Assembly (NCBI GenBank): GCA_030057915.1
Contig: JASGUC010000045.1
Span: forward strand, 1 to 42,360
DNA: 42,360 nt
Direction: 5' to 3'
DNA from: Pseudomonadota bacterium
Lineage (GTDB): Bacteria; Desulfobacterota; Syntrophia; Syntrophales; UBA8958
Shown here: positions 1 through 8,417 of the stretch, piece by piece
Position numbering within the stretch: the first letter of the stretch is position 1
Layout of the letters: each line of letters begins with the position of its first letter
Made by a program: the position numbers and the translations under genes
Notes under the pieces: model-generated
The model's database searches: none
Told to the model about the DNA's origin: nothing
Seen by the model: the letters and a program-made list of their open reading frames with translations, nothing else

Positions 1-126
1 TACAAGCTGATTGTCAAGCATTATTTTTCTTTATAAATATAAATTAGTGACTACATAATCGCCCCCTAAAAACACATTCCTCAATATAATCAAGATATTG
101 TAAATTTTCTGCCTGGAACATCCGTT
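1..126. repeat. Terminal inverted repeat, left copy
   Basis: These 126 bases are the exact reverse complement of the last 126 bases of the window; the match breaks at base 127. The sequence is AT-rich and has no coding potential that I recognise. Core genes (his, dnaG, rpoD, rnpB) lie between the copies, so they are unlikely to be transposon ends. The length is close to a common assembly k-mer size (127), which fits a contig ending inside a genomic repeat on both sides. Confidence 0.9.
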
Positions 127-187
127 CAAGAGTTCTGAAATTCTACTATTTTCCGTCGCCCGGGCAAAAGCCGGGGTTGGGAATGCC

Positions 188-275
188 TTGAAAACACCAT
201 ATTCCGGCTGTCACTGGGATGGCGATAGGGACTTTGGAAACGGATTCTTTCAAGGGTCTCTCGTTCTCGACCCGG
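188..275 (+). repeat. Dispersed intergenic repeat, copy 1
   Basis: The stretch starting TTGAAAACACCATATTCCGG closely matches the reverse complement of 8528-8600, sharing blocks such as CGATAGGGACTTTGGAAACGG with only scattered mismatches. It lies in the short non-coding interval downstream of dctM. Units of this style (ending in TTTCAAAGGTC and containing a GTCATTCC core) are common as intergenic repeats in Desulfobacterota; this is a family resemblance, not a search result. Confidence 0.6.
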
Positions 276-286
276 TCCGGGTTTCC

Positions 287-1588
287 CTATCCCATCAAAC
301 CGGGCAGCCAGAGGGCGATTTGGGGAAATGCGAGCAGGAGCGCCGTGAGGATGATCATCGCGCTCATCATATAGGCCGATCCCTTGAAGATGACATGCAG
401 CGGCACGTCCCGGGCGATGCCCCCCACCACATAGACGTTTATCCCCACCGGTGGGGTTATGACCCCCATGCCGCCCACCATGACGATAATCACCCCGAAC
501 CAGATGGGATCGTAGCCCAGGGTGGTGACCACGGGATAGAAGACCGGGATCGTCAACATGATCATGGCCAGGGAGTCCATGAGGCAGCCCAGAAAGAGAT
601 ACGTGGCGATGACCAGGGTCATGATCGCCACGGGGGGCACGGGAAGTCCGGCTACCCAGGCGCCCACTTCCGTGGGGATGGTCGTCACGGCCAGGAAATG
701 GCCGAAGACCATGGCCCCGGCCACGATGGCCATGATCATGCAGGAGATGCGCACCGTTTCGCTCAGGGAGCGGACAAAGGCGCGCCAGGTCAGGTTGCGA
801 CCCATCAGGGCGATGACATAGGCGCCCAGGGCGCCAATGCCCGCCGCCTCCGTGGGGGTGAAAAGGCCTATGAAGAGGCCGCCCATGACGATGAAAAACA
901 GGGCGATGGTCTCGATGACCCCGGCCAGGGAGATGAATCTCTCCCGCCAGGAGGATTTGGGGGCCAGGGCGCACAGGCCGGGCTGGAGGCGGTTCCAGAC
1001 CAGGATGACCAGGGCGAAGAGGACGGCCAGGAGGATCCCAGGCAATATCCCGGCGACGAAGAGCTTGCCCACGGACTGCTCCGTCATGATCCCGTAGATG
1101 ATGAAAATGGTGCTGGGGGGGATGAGGATGCCCAGGGTGCCCCCGGCGGCCACGACGCCGGTGGCCAATGCCGGGTCGTAGTCGTATTTCTTCATCTGGG
1201 GCAGGGCCACCGTGGCCATGGTCGCGGAGGTGGCGGTGGTGGAGCCGCAAATGGCGGCGAAAAAGGAGCAGGCGCCGATCGTGGCCATGGCCAGGCCGCC
1301 GGGCAGATGACCGATGAATTTATGGGCGGCGTTGAAGAGGCGGCCGCTGATTCCGGAATAATGGGCCACCTGCCCCATAAGGATGAAGAGGGGAATGACG
1401 GTGAGGTTGTAGGAGGTCAACACGGAAAAGAAATCCCTGGCCAGCAGGCTCAGCGCCGCCGGCCAGGAGACGAGGCAGCCGAAACCGACAAAACCAACCA
1501 TGGCCATGACGAAAGCCACGGGGATGCGGAGGAACATGAGGGCGATGAGCAGGACGAACCCCGCTATCCCGGTTCCGATGGGCGTCAT
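287..1588 (-). CDS. dctM: TRAP transporter large permease DctM
   Basis: Large membrane subunit of a tripartite ATP-independent periplasmic transporter, which uses an ion gradient to import organic acids captured by the DctP binding protein. The 433-residue product is almost wholly hydrophobic with many predicted membrane spans, and shows family features such as FVMAMVGFVGFG near the N-terminus, PLFILMGQVAHYSG around residues 57-70, and GIGALGAY plus PPVGINVYV in the second half. The length fits DctM. The start at 1588 overlaps the dctQ stop by four bases (ATGA), which indicates translational coupling; a longer upstream reading frame is only the shadow of dctQ. It is the last gene of the dctPQM operon. 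The substrate cannot be told from the sequence; C4-dicarboxylates are one option among many carboxylates. Confidence 0.93.
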   Translation of the reverse strand: MTPIGTGIAGFVLLIALMFLRIPVAFVMAMVGFVGFGCLVSWPAALSLLARDFFSVLTSYNLTVIPLFILMGQVAHYSGISGRLFNAAHKFIGHLPGGLAMATIGACSFFAAICGSTTATSATMATVALPQMKKYDYDPALATGVVAAGGTLGILIPPSTIFIIYGIMTEQSVGKLFVAGILPGILLAVLFALVILVWNRLQPGLCALAPKSSWRERFISLAGVIETIALFFIVMGGLFIGLFTPTEAAGIGALGAYVIALMGRNLTWRAFVRSLSETVRISCMIMAIVAGAMVFGHFLAVTTIPTEVGAWVAGLPVPPVAIMTLVIATYLFLGCLMDSLAMIMLTIPVFYPVVTTLGYDPIWFGVIIVMVGGMGVITPPVGINVYVVGGIARDVPLHVIFKGSAYMMSAMIILTALLLAFPQIALWLPGLMG

Positions 1589-2067
1589 GGGCCGAGCCTC
1601 CGGAGGCAGCGGCCGAATTCGGCGGCCAGGACCAGGCAAAGCAGGGCGCAGCCCACGGCGATCCCGGCGGCGAATGGATATACGGGCATCCCGAGGGTGG
1701 CGGAAACCTCGCCGCTCTGCCGGAGATCCAGGGCGTACAGGACGCTCTGCCAGGCCAGGGCGGCAAAGAGAGTCAATCCGAACAGAGAACTGACGGCATC
1801 CAGAAGGATTTGCCATCGTTGGGGCAGGTAGTTGACCAACAGGTCCACGGCGATATGACCCTTTTCCACGGAGGTGGCGGCCAGGGCGAGGGCCACGGCC
1901 AGGGCGCCAAGAAATCCGATGATCTCGTAGGCGCCCGGAATGGGAAGGTCAAAAAAACGCAGCGCCACGTCGGCGCAGGTGAGCAGCATCATGGAGATCA
2001 GGGCCGTCCCGGCGGCGAGGCCGGCCTTCCTGCTCAGAGCGTTTACGAACCGTTCGACCCTCTGCAT
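1585..2067 (-). CDS. dctQ: TRAP transporter small permease DctQ
   Basis: Small membrane subunit of the TRAP transporter; it pairs with DctM in the inner membrane. The 160-residue product has four hydrophobic segments (about residues 17-37, 46-65, 89-110 and 128-150) and the family pattern of an early R-F-F-D segment after the first helix and VEKGHIAVD between helices 2 and 3. It follows dctP by six bases and overlaps dctM by four, so the three are one transcription unit. No anomalies were seen. Confidence 0.92.
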   Translation of the reverse strand: MQRVERFVNALSRKAGLAAGTALISMMLLTCADVALRFFDLPIPGAYEIIGFLGALAVALALAATSVEKGHIAVDLLVNYLPQRWQILLDAVSSLFGLTLFAALAWQSVLYALDLRQSGEVSATLGMPVYPFAAGIAVGCALLCLVLAAEFGRCLRRLGP

Positions 2068-2073
2068 CGTTTG

Positions 2074-3093
2074 CTACTTGTATGTCTTCGCGTATTTCTT
2101 GATCAACCGCTCCGCTTCGGCCACTGCCTTCTGGCCGGGGAGGCCTTTGGCCGTCGTGGCGGTTATATATTCGTTGAGCATGGGGCGGACGGCCTTTTTC
2201 CACCGGGCGCCCTCCTGCTTGCTCAAGGGGATGATCTTGTTGCCCAGGCTCAGGGTATAGCGGCGGCCTTCCTGGTCGAGGTCGTCCCAGGCCTTGCCGT
2301 GGACATCGATCCACTGACCGCTCACCTCCTCGAAGACCTGCTGGATATGCTTGGGCAGGGCGTTCCACTTCTTGAGATTCATGACGACGAACATGGCGGT
2401 GGTGTAGCCGATTTCCGGACAGTCGGTGGTGGATTTGACGACCTCCGCCTGTTTCCAGCCCTTGAGGACCTCGATGGGGCCGAACGTTCCCTCGACGACC
2501 CCTTTTTGCAGGGATTCATAGGTGGAACCCTGGGGCATGGCGACGGGAACCGCCCCGAGCGAGGAGACGACCTTGGCGCTGAGACCGGTGGAACGGATCT
2601 TCATCCCCTTGAGCTGATCGAGGGTGGCGACGGGACGGACGGTGTGGAGGAGGCCCGGACCGTGGGCATGAAGATACAGCACCTTTACGCCCTTGAGTTC
2701 CTGGGGGTTGAAGATCCGGAAATATTCGTTGGCCACGGCGGTGGCGACGCGCCCGTTGGGATAGCCGATGGGGAGATCGAGGACCTCCATGAGGGGGAAG
2801 CGCCCCCGGGTATAGGCGAAGCAGGACATCCCCAGATCGGAGATCCCCTTGAGGACGCCGTCATAGACCTGATCCGCCGGGGTGAGGGAACCGCCGGCAA
2901 GAATGTTTATCTTCACCTGTCCCTGGGTGCGCTTTTCAATCTCCTTGGCCCAGGCTTCCCCCGCTTTGGCCTGCCCGTGGCTGGGGGGGAAAAAGATGCT
3001 GTAGGTCAGCGTGGTCGCGGCCTCCGCCGCGCCGACGCCGAATGTCCACAGTAATGAAACGATCGATAAGGCCGTGATGAACTGTTTTTTCAT
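2074..3093 (-). CDS. dctP: TRAP transporter substrate-binding protein DctP
   Basis: Periplasmic solute-binding protein that captures the substrate and delivers it to DctQM. The 339-residue product begins with a clear signal peptide (MKKQF, a hydrophobic core, then GVGAAEAA as a probable signal peptidase I site) followed by the mature TTLTYSIFFPPSHGQAK start. The family's conserved region lies around LDQLKGMKIRSTGLSAKVV, whose Arg normally salt-bridges the substrate carboxylate, with SLGAVPVAMP just after. The start at 3093 is chosen because an AGGAGGAG ribosome site precedes it directly; the reading frame extends further upstream but that part looks non-coding. It is the first gene of dctPQM, and two hairpins lie in its leader. 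The carboxylate-binding Arg supports an organic acid substrate. Confidence 0.93.
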   Translation of the reverse strand: MKKQFITALSIVSLLWTFGVGAAEAATTLTYSIFFPPSHGQAKAGEAWAKEIEKRTQGQVKINILAGGSLTPADQVYDGVLKGISDLGMSCFAYTRGRFPLMEVLDLPIGYPNGRVATAVANEYFRIFNPQELKGVKVLYLHAHGPGLLHTVRPVATLDQLKGMKIRSTGLSAKVVSSLGAVPVAMPQGSTYESLQKGVVEGTFGPIEVLKGWKQAEVVKSTTDCPEIGYTTAMFVVMNLKKWNALPKHIQQVFEEVSGQWIDVHGKAWDDLDQEGRRYTLSLGNKIIPLSKQEGARWKKAVRPMLNEYITATTAKGLPGQKAVAEAERLIKKYAKTYK

Positions 3094-3115
3094 GCTCCTC
3101 CTCCTTTTTCTTTCC

Positions 3116-3165
3116 GGACGGGAACGGGTGGCGCTCCCGTCCGCCGACCGGACGCGGGTCGGCGG
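3116..3165 (-). promoter_or_regulatory. Two adjacent hairpins in dctP leader
   Basis: Directly upstream of the dctP ribosome site are two perfect stems: GGACGGGA (3116-3123) with TCCCGTCC (3135-3142), and CCGCCGACC (3141-3149) with GGTCGGCGG (3157-3165). They share two bases at 3141-3142, so they compete slightly at their bases. No U-run follows, so they are not ordinary terminators. A leader structure or operator is an inference. Confidence 0.5.
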
Positions 3166-3434
3166 TGGGTTTGAATGACGGTTAATCCGACGCTGGGCAT
3201 ATATGGACAAAAAACATCTCGCTTCTCGATTCCTTCTATCTTTACTTTATGGGGGTTCGGTTGGAAAAACTATTCGGAGCAGCCTGCCTTCCCGCCTGGC
3301 GGCGGTCAGCAGGCATCAATACATATAGGCGTGTCTTGGGAGGCGGATAGCGGCTTTTTGCATGGTCCTCGGGCGCATATGCAGCCCTTTCCAAAGGAAA
3401 TTTCGGGAACTGATAGGGTAAATCGCCGTGGCTG
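3166..3434. other. Intergenic region, no gene seen
   Basis: The non-coding stretch between dctP and the small membrane protein gene is 341 bases in all, including the dctP leader hairpins. It holds an imperfect hairpin at about 3281-3310 (GCCTGC paired with GCAGGC around an inner CCGCC/CGGCGG). No convincing ORF or RNA gene was recognised. Because both flanking genes are on the minus strand, it should contain the promoter of dctPQM at its left end and the 3' end of the small gene at its right. Confidence 0.5.
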
Positions 3435-3746
3435 TCAAGGATTATTTTCCTTCGATTTCAACGTTTCTTCCCGGAGACGCTCCAGCTCCTCCCGGTAAAG
3501 CTCCGCCTTGGCCCGAATCTGTTCGATCTCTTCCTGGGCCCTTTCCAGCTTGTCGTCCTGCCGCTTTCTCTCCTCGCGGATCTTCTCCTGGATGTCGTCG
3601 TAGCCCACGTACATGGCCAGACCGCCGCCGAGGATCATCAGTATGGGCAGCGCCCCCTTGACGATGGCGGCGAAGGCATGCCACCAGACGACAAGTCCGA
3701 CCAGGCCTAAGATGGCGGCAATGACGCCGCCCACGAGCAGGGGCAT
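3435..3746 (-). CDS. Small membrane protein with C-terminal coiled coil
   Basis: I do not recognise a named family with certainty. The 103-residue product has two hydrophobic segments (about residues 3-22, VGGVIAAILGLVGLVVWW, and 28-46, KGALPILMILGGGLAMYVG) followed by a highly charged, heptad-like tail (residues 50-100, rich in E, R, K, Q and L) that should form a coiled coil in the cytoplasm. The start at 3746 is supported by AAGGAGG just upstream; the longer frame overlaps hisI upstream sequence and is discarded. The GLVGLVVWW then G-ALPILMILGGG pattern loosely resembles the small two-helix MamI-like magnetosome proteins, but nothing else magnetosome-like is nearby, so this is only a resemblance. 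It is transcribed divergently from hisI. Confidence 0.7.
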   Translation of the reverse strand: MPLLVGGVIAAILGLVGLVVWWHAFAAIVKGALPILMILGGGLAMYVGYDDIQEKIREERKRQDDKLERAQEEIEQIRAKAELYREELERLREETLKSKENNP

Positions 3747-3938
3747 AAAAAGGGCCTCCTTCAATGTCCATGTTGATGAGGATGGGTGGGAAAGTAGCAA
3801 AAAAAAGGTCTCCTGGCAAGACGAAAATTGCCTTGGAGGAAAAAAAGGCTTGCTAAAATAGGCATGTTCTATTACCATGCGCCCCCAATTCAAAAAAACC
3901 GGGGTGGTTGGCCTCGGCCAGACAAGGAGATAGGGATA

Positions 3939-4313
3939 ATGATATCGCCGGATTTCGATCGGGCCGGCGGCTTGGCGCCGGCCATCGTTCAGGATGAGGA
4001 AACGGGCGAGGTGCTCATGCTGGCCTATATGAACAGACAATCATGGGAAAAGACGCTGACGACGGGTTTGGCGACCTATTGGAGCCGATCGCGGCAGACC
4101 TTGTGGGTGAAGGGGGAAACCTCGGGAAACGTTCAGGAGGTCAAGGAGATCCGGGTCGATTGCGATCTGGATGCCGTGCTGCTCAGGGTTCGGCAGCGGG
4201 GCGGGGCGGCCTGTCATACGGGGCACCGTTCCTGCTTCTATCGACGGATCGTCGCCGGGGAGCTGGAGGTGTGCGGCGAGCGGATCTTCGACCCGAAGGA
4301 GGTATATAAATGA
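3939..4313 (+). CDS. hisI: Phosphoribosyl-AMP cyclohydrolase HisI
   Basis: Catalyses the third step of histidine synthesis, hydrolysing the adenine ring of phosphoribosyl-AMP in the cytoplasm. The 124-residue product is the stand-alone cyclohydrolase without the HisE pyrophosphohydrolase domain. Signature parts are VLMLAYMN (about 27-34), [11 protein letters not shown] (about 55-65), the metal-binding DCDLDAVL (about 74-81) and the zinc-ligand segment [12 protein letters not shown] (about 93-104). The start at 3939 has AAGGAGAT at the right spacing. Its stop overlaps the hisG start by four bases, so the two are coupled. No hisE was seen in the window, so phosphoribosyl-ATP pyrophosphatase must be encoded elsewhere. 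Confidence 0.95.
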   Translation: MISPDFDRAGGLAPAIVQDEETGEVLMLAYMNRQSWEKTLTTGLATYWSRSRQTLWVKGETSGNVQEVKEIRVDCDLDAVLLRVRQRGGAACHTGHRSCFYRRIVAGELEVCGERIFDPKEVYK

Positions 4314-5182
4314 ATTCTTTGCGGCTGGGGATACCCAAGGGCTCTCTGGAGGCCAGCACCGTGGACCTTTTCAAGCGGGCGGGCTGGCGAATCACCTACG
4401 ACAGCAGGAACTATTTCCCGGATATCGATGATGAGGAGATAACCTGCATCCTCGTGCGGGCCCAGGAGATGTCGCGCTACGTGGAAGAGGGCATCCTCGA
4501 TCTGGGGTTGACGGGCCGGGACTGGATCGTGGAGAACGAATCCGAGGTGGTGACAGTGACAGACCTGATCTATTCGAAGGTGTCGGCGCGACAATCGCGG
4601 TGGGTCCTGGTGGTCAGGGAGGATTCGGAGATCCGCTCCTTGGCGGACATGAAGGGAAAGCGCATCTCCACCGAGCTGGTCAATTTCACCAAGAAGTATT
4701 TCCAGGAACGGGGGATCGAGGTCCACGTGGAATTTTCCTGGGGGGCCACGGAGGCCAAGGTCGTGGAGGGGCTGGTGGACGCCATCGTCGAAGTCACGGA
4801 GACGGGATCGACCATCAGGGCCAACAAACTGAAGATCATACATGAATTGATGAAGACGAACACGCAGTTGATCGCCAATCGCCTGGCCTGGGAAGACCCC
4901 TGGAAGAGGCAGAAGATCGAGCAGATCAGGACCCTTCTGACCGGATCCCTCCAGGCCATGGGGAAGGTGGGGCTGAAACTCAACGTCGCCAAGGAGAACC
5001 TGGGCCGGGTGATCCTGGTGCTGCCGTCTTTGAAGGCGCCGACGATTTCCAGCCTTTATTCCGAGGAGTGGTATGCCGTGGAGACGATAGTAGATGGCGC
5101 CATAGTCAGGGATCTGATCCCCATCCTCCAGGAGGCGGGGGCGGAGGGGATCATCGAGTACGCCCTGAACAAGGTTATCTGA
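4310..5182 (+). CDS. hisG: ATP phosphoribosyltransferase HisG, long form
   Basis: Catalyses the committed step of histidine synthesis, joining ATP and PRPP, and is normally inhibited by histidine. At 290 residues it is the long form, with the C-terminal regulatory ferredoxin-like domain (about residues 215-290, including [10 protein letters not shown]), so it should not need a HisZ partner. The PRPP-binding region is [15 protein letters not shown] (about 162-176), and the N-terminus [14 protein letters not shown] is typical. It starts within the hisI stop (ATGA) and follows it in the operon. Confidence 0.95.
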   Translation: MNSLRLGIPKGSLEASTVDLFKRAGWRITYDSRNYFPDIDDEEITCILVRAQEMSRYVEEGILDLGLTGRDWIVENESEVVTVTDLIYSKVSARQSRWVLVVREDSEIRSLADMKGKRISTELVNFTKKYFQERGIEVHVEFSWGATEAKVVEGLVDAIVEVTETGSTIRANKLKIIHELMKTNTQLIANRLAWEDPWKRQKIEQIRTLLTGSLQAMGKVGLKLNVAKENLGRVILVLPSLKAPTISSLYSEEWYAVETIVDGAIVRDLIPILQEAGAEGIIEYALNKVI

Positions 5183-5211
5183 CCCTTTACAGATCGCGGG
5201 GAGGACGGAGG

Positions 5212-5796
5212 ATGCGCAAGGGCAGGATCGAGAGAAAAACCCGGGAAACCGACATTTCTGTGGAGGTGGAGCTTGACGGCATCGGCCGGGGCGAGATCGA
5301 CACGAAGATTCCCTTCATGGACCACATGTTGAATCTCCTGGCCCGGCATGGTCTCTTTGACATCGAGATTGCCGGCCAGGGAGACCGGGAAGTGGATGAC
5401 CACCATCTGGTGGAGGATCTGGGCATCTGCCTGGGGGCCGCCGTGAAGAAGGCCTTGGGCGAAAAGGAGGGGATCGCCCGTTACGGGGCGGCCCTGGCCC
5501 CCATGGACGAGAGTCTGGCCAGCGTCGCCCTCGATATCTCCGGACGACCCTGCCTCGTCTATCATGTCGAATTGGGGGCAGCCCGGATAGGGTCCTTCGA
5601 CCCGGCCCTGCTCCGGGAGTTTTTCAAGGCCTTCTCCGATCACGGTGGAATCACCTTGCACATCAACGTCCCCTATGGTAAGAACAACCATCACATGGCG
5701 GAGGCCGTCTTCAAGGCCTTTGCCCTGGCGCTGCGCTCCGCCGTGCGGCGCGACGAAAGGATTCAGGGCGTAATGTCCACGAAGGGTCTGCTCTGA
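5212..5796 (+). CDS. hisB: Imidazoleglycerol-phosphate dehydratase HisB
   Basis: Dehydrates imidazoleglycerol phosphate to imidazoleacetol phosphate in histidine synthesis. The 194-residue product is the monofunctional dehydratase without the N-terminal phosphatase domain found in enterobacteria. Manganese-binding histidine motifs are all present: PFMDHMLNLLARHG (about 35-48), DDHHLVEDLG (about 64-73) and the C-terminal NNHHMAEAVFKAFA. The ATG at 5212 follows a GAGGACGGAGG ribosome site 29 bases after the hisG stop; a longer frame overlapping hisG is rejected. Confidence 0.95.
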   Translation: MRKGRIERKTRETDISVEVELDGIGRGEIDTKIPFMDHMLNLLARHGLFDIEIAGQGDREVDDHHLVEDLGICLGAAVKKALGEKEGIARYGAALAPMDESLASVALDISGRPCLVYHVELGAARIGSFDPALLREFFKAFSDHGGITLHINVPYGKNNHHMAEAVFKAFALALRSAVRRDERIQGVMSTKGLL

Positions 5797-5918
5797 ACTT
5801 ACATGTAAAACCCTCTCTCTTTGAGCATGCGCCGGCCCATGAAGAATAGCGTATCCGCCCATGGAATCCCGAATTCCCGGAAATCCTCCCCCGCGACCCC
5901 GAGGGGCCGCGACCTTTG

Positions 5919-5985
5919 CAAAACCCCGTTGCGTCCTCCCCATGGTCCTTGCCGGGAAAGCGGTAATCCGGTGTCATCAACTAAT
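5919..5985 (+). repeat. Diverged copy of dispersed repeat
   Basis: The segment from TTTGCAAAACCCCG to ATCCGGTGTCATC has the same order of blocks as 8528-8600 (GACCTTTGAAAAACCCCG ... GTGGAAGCCGGAATACGGTG) but is heavily mutated. It lies in the 267 bases between hisB and the lipoprotein gene. It makes the in-frame upstream extension of the lipoprotein ORF look non-genic. No other feature was seen in this interval. Confidence 0.4.
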
Positions 5986-6063
5986 TTCTGGATGCCGTCT
6001 CAAGCTCGACAGGGCATGGGCGGCGGTTTTCCAAGGGGCTCGGACCGCGACGCGGCGACGGGT

Positions 6064-6792
6064 TTGATCCGTCGATGTCGGGGGTTCAAGGCGGCCTCCG
6101 TCTTCGCGTGGCTCCTCCTCCTTATGACGATGGGATGCCAGAGCGCCAGCGGGGTCTCGACGTCCCTGCTGCGGGACCGGGACATCGCCTTTAAACGCCT
6201 GGCCGTCATGCCATTCCAGCAGGCGTCGCCGGAGATCGTGGCCACATATGCCGCCCGCGGTTCCCTGCCGGCCTCCGTCCTGAAGACCGACAACGACCCC
6301 CGGAGTCCGGAGCGATACCTCCAGGACCTCTTCCTGGAAGCGATGGCAAAGCAAGCGCGGTTCGATCTCGTGTCCCCGGATCGGGTTGGAGGCGCCTACG
6401 AGGGCGTGAGTACCGGCGCCCTCAAGACCACCCTGCCGGAGGCCCTCAGGGAGGCGGGGACGGAGCTGGGCGCCGACGGCGTGGTCGTTGGCTATCTATA
6501 TCGATGGCGGGAACGGCGTGGTTACGATTATTCGGTAGAAAAACCGGCCTCGGTCTTTTTTGAGATTCAGTTGTTCCGGACCGGGGACGGGACGTTGGTC
6601 TGGAAGGGGATCTTCGACAAAACCCAGAAGTCTCTGATGGAAAATGTCCTGGGCGCCTCCTATTTCGTCAAGGATCGGGGGCGTTGGCTGACGGCGCGGG
6701 AGCTGGCGGCGGAGGGGGTCGCGGACATCGTCGCCCGATGGCCGGGGCTCGCCGGGAAGGAAGAGAAGAAGGCGGCGCCAAGGCCGGAGTGA
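6064..6792 (+). CDS. Putative outer-membrane-type lipoprotein in his operon
   Basis: Predicted lipoprotein of unknown function. With a TTG start at 6064 it begins with Arg-rich residues, a hydrophobic stretch AWLLLLMTM, and the lipobox cysteine GC at residue 25, an ideal length for signal peptidase II; the frame extends to an ATG at 6016 or further, but those starts put the cysteine too far in and run into a repeat. No start has a strong ribosome site. The mature part (FKRLAVMPFQ ... ADGVVVGYLYRW ... FFEIQLFRTGDGTLVWKG) resembles the GNA1162/CsgG-like fold class of periplasmic lipoproteins, where such proteins help build envelope structures; this is a weak fold-level impression. It sits between hisB and hisA on the same strand, an unexpected guest in a histidine operon. 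Confidence 0.75.
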   Translation: MIRRCRGFKAASVFAWLLLLMTMGCQSASGVSTSLLRDRDIAFKRLAVMPFQQASPEIVATYAARGSLPASVLKTDNDPRSPERYLQDLFLEAMAKQARFDLVSPDRVGGAYEGVSTGALKTTLPEALREAGTELGADGVVVGYLYRWRERRGYDYSVEKPASVFFEIQLFRTGDGTLVWKGIFDKTQKSLMENVLGASYFVKDRGRWLTARELAAEGVADIVARWPGLAGKEEKKAAPRPE

Positions 6793-6959
6793 CGGGCATC
6801 CGGAACCGCGGCCCCCGTCCCGTCTCGCTCGGGCGGCGCGGGCGCGGGGGACGGGGAGAGGAACGGCACATCCGGATTGCCCCTTGCCCCGTCCCGCAAG
6901 CCATGGACCAAGGATCGGAATTCCCCGGAGGGATTCCGAAATTTTTTTCCGAGGTGGCA

Positions 6960-7703
6960 ATGATTGTTATTCCCGCTATCGATCTCCAGGACGGCCGGTG
7001 CGTTCGTCTGGCCCAGGGCGACTTCCGCCGGGTGACCGTTTATTCGGAGGACCCTGCCTCGGTGGCCCGGCAGTGGCAGGAACAGGGCGCGGAACGTCTC
7101 CACGTCGTCGATCTCGACGGCGCCCGCGCCGGATCGCCCCGGAACCGGGATGCCGTCCGCGCCATCGTTGCCGCGATCGATATCCCCGTGGAATTGGGAG
7201 GCGGAATCCGCGATCTGAAGACCGTGGCCGAATGCCTCGAACTCGGCGTCCACTGGGTCATCCTGGGCACGGCGGCGCTCAGGAACCCCGAGTTTGCGCG
7301 GGAGTCCTGCCGAACATTCCCCGAACGGATTATCCTGGGCGTTGACGCCCGGGAGGGTCTGGTTTCCGTCCAGGGCTGGACGGAAACGACCGCGCATTCG
7401 GCGGTGGACTTGGTCCGTTCTTATGCGGATTGCCCCCTGGCGGCGGTGGTTTACACGGACATCAAGCGGGACGGCATGGAAACGGGGGTGAACGTCGAGG
7501 CCACTCGGGCCCTGGCGGAAGCCACCGGCGTGCCCGTCATCGCCTCCGGGGGCGTGAGCGGCATGGCAGACATCGAGAAACTCATGGAGGCGGCCTCGTC
7601 GGGGATCGTCGGCGTGATTGCCGGGCGGGCCCTGTACACCGGTGCCCTGTCCCTGGCCGCGGCGGTCCGCCGGACGAAGGCCGGATTGGGGGGTGGAAGG
7701 TGA
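6960..7703 (+). CDS. hisA: Phosphoribosylformimino-5-aminoimidazole carboxamide ribotide isomerase HisA
   Basis: Catalyses the Amadori rearrangement of ProFAR to PRFAR, the fourth step of histidine synthesis. The 247-residue (beta/alpha)8-barrel shows the family features: PAIDLQDGRCVRL at the N-terminus with catalytic Asp8, VDLDGA (about 43-48), ELGGGIR phosphate site (about 78-84), the second catalytic Asp in VYTDIKRDG (about 160-168), and VIASGGVS plus GVIAGRALYTG phosphate-binding loops near the end. The start at 6960 fits the usual N-terminus; an upstream frame overlapping the lipoprotein is discarded. hisF and hisH, its usual neighbours, are absent here. Confidence 0.95.
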   Translation: MIVIPAIDLQDGRCVRLAQGDFRRVTVYSEDPASVARQWQEQGAERLHVVDLDGARAGSPRNRDAVRAIVAAIDIPVELGGGIRDLKTVAECLELGVHWVILGTAALRNPEFARESCRTFPERIILGVDAREGLVSVQGWTETTAHSAVDLVRSYADCPLAAVVYTDIKRDGMETGVNVEATRALAEATGVPVIASGGVSGMADIEKLMEAASSGIVGVIAGRALYTGALSLAAAVRRTKAGLGGGR

Positions 7704-7841
7704 GGGCGGATTTACGTCCCGTTTGCCGTTTTAAGACGACATGGCTTCCCGCAACCACGGAAAAAGGGAGGCCGCCGTGCGGAGGCATCTTCTTGCGAAT
7801 GAATTCAGAAGCCAAGGAACTCGTGGTAGGAGGGAGGAGCG

Positions 7842-8186
7842 ATGGACGACTGTATCTTTTGTAAGATTGTCAAGGGGGAGATACCCTGCCGGAAGGTTTA
7901 CGAAGACGATGAGGCCCTGGCCTTCGACGACATCCATCCCATGGCGCCCGTCCATGTGGTGATCGTTCCCAAACGACACCTGGCCACGCTTCTCGAGGTG
8001 GATGAGGACGCGCTGCCCGCCGTGGCCGCCATGATCAGGGCGGCCCAGGAGGCGGCCCGGATAAAGGGCATAGCCGAACGGGGGTTCCGGACGGTGATCA
8101 ACTGCAATGAAGAGGGGGGGCAGGTCGTTTTTCACCTCCACATGCATCTGCTGGGAGGGAGAAAACTAGCGGACGGGCTGGGATAA
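7842..8186 (+). CDS. HIT family hydrolase (HinT-like)
   Basis: Histidine-triad nucleotide-binding protein, a small cytoplasmic enzyme that hydrolyses nucleoside phosphoramidates or AMP-lysine in characterised members. The 114-residue product has the full pattern: CIFCKIVKGEIPC at the N-terminus, the nucleotide-binding HPMAPVHVVIVPKRH (about 32-46) and the triad HLHMHLLGG (about 98-106). The ATG at 7842 follows GGAGGGAGGAG. HIT genes are frequent neighbours of hisA/hisF/hisE genes in bacteria, so the location is ordinary. The C-terminus is short after the triad. Confidence 0.92.
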   Translation: MDDCIFCKIVKGEIPCRKVYEDDEALAFDDIHPMAPVHVVIVPKRHLATLLEVDEDALPAVAAMIRAAQEAARIKGIAERGFRTVINCNEEGGQVVFHLHMHLLGGRKLADGLG

Positions 8187-8293
8187 GATCGGGACCAATT
8201 AATTCTTCCGGCAGGCGCTCGATTTCATGTGACCGCAACACATGGGAAACCCGCCATTCTCGGCTTGTCTCGAGCAGGGCCAGATTGCCCTGG

Positions 8294-8417
8294 GGATAAA
8301 ATGCACGGTAAATTTGTTCTATTTCTAAGTGGCTGAAAACAGGACGCGCCTCAGTTTTAGTAGATCATTCAAGATCAACTACTTACATTGAGAACAAATT
8401 TACCCTGGGATAAAATG
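8294..8417. mobile_element. MITE-like element with 10-bp target duplication
   Basis: A 104-bp non-coding element at 8304-8407 is bounded by 17-bp inverted ends, CACGGTAAATTTGTTCT at the left and the complement of CAGGGTAAATTTGTTCT at the right (one mismatch). It is flanked on both sides by the identical 10-mer GGATAAAATG (8294-8303 and 8408-8417). That is the signature of a transposition event by a non-autonomous element. A 10-bp duplication and CAGGG-type ends would fit the ISAs1 family, but no transposase is in the window and the family is unproven. Half of a second copy is at 39124-39178. Confidence 0.85.
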
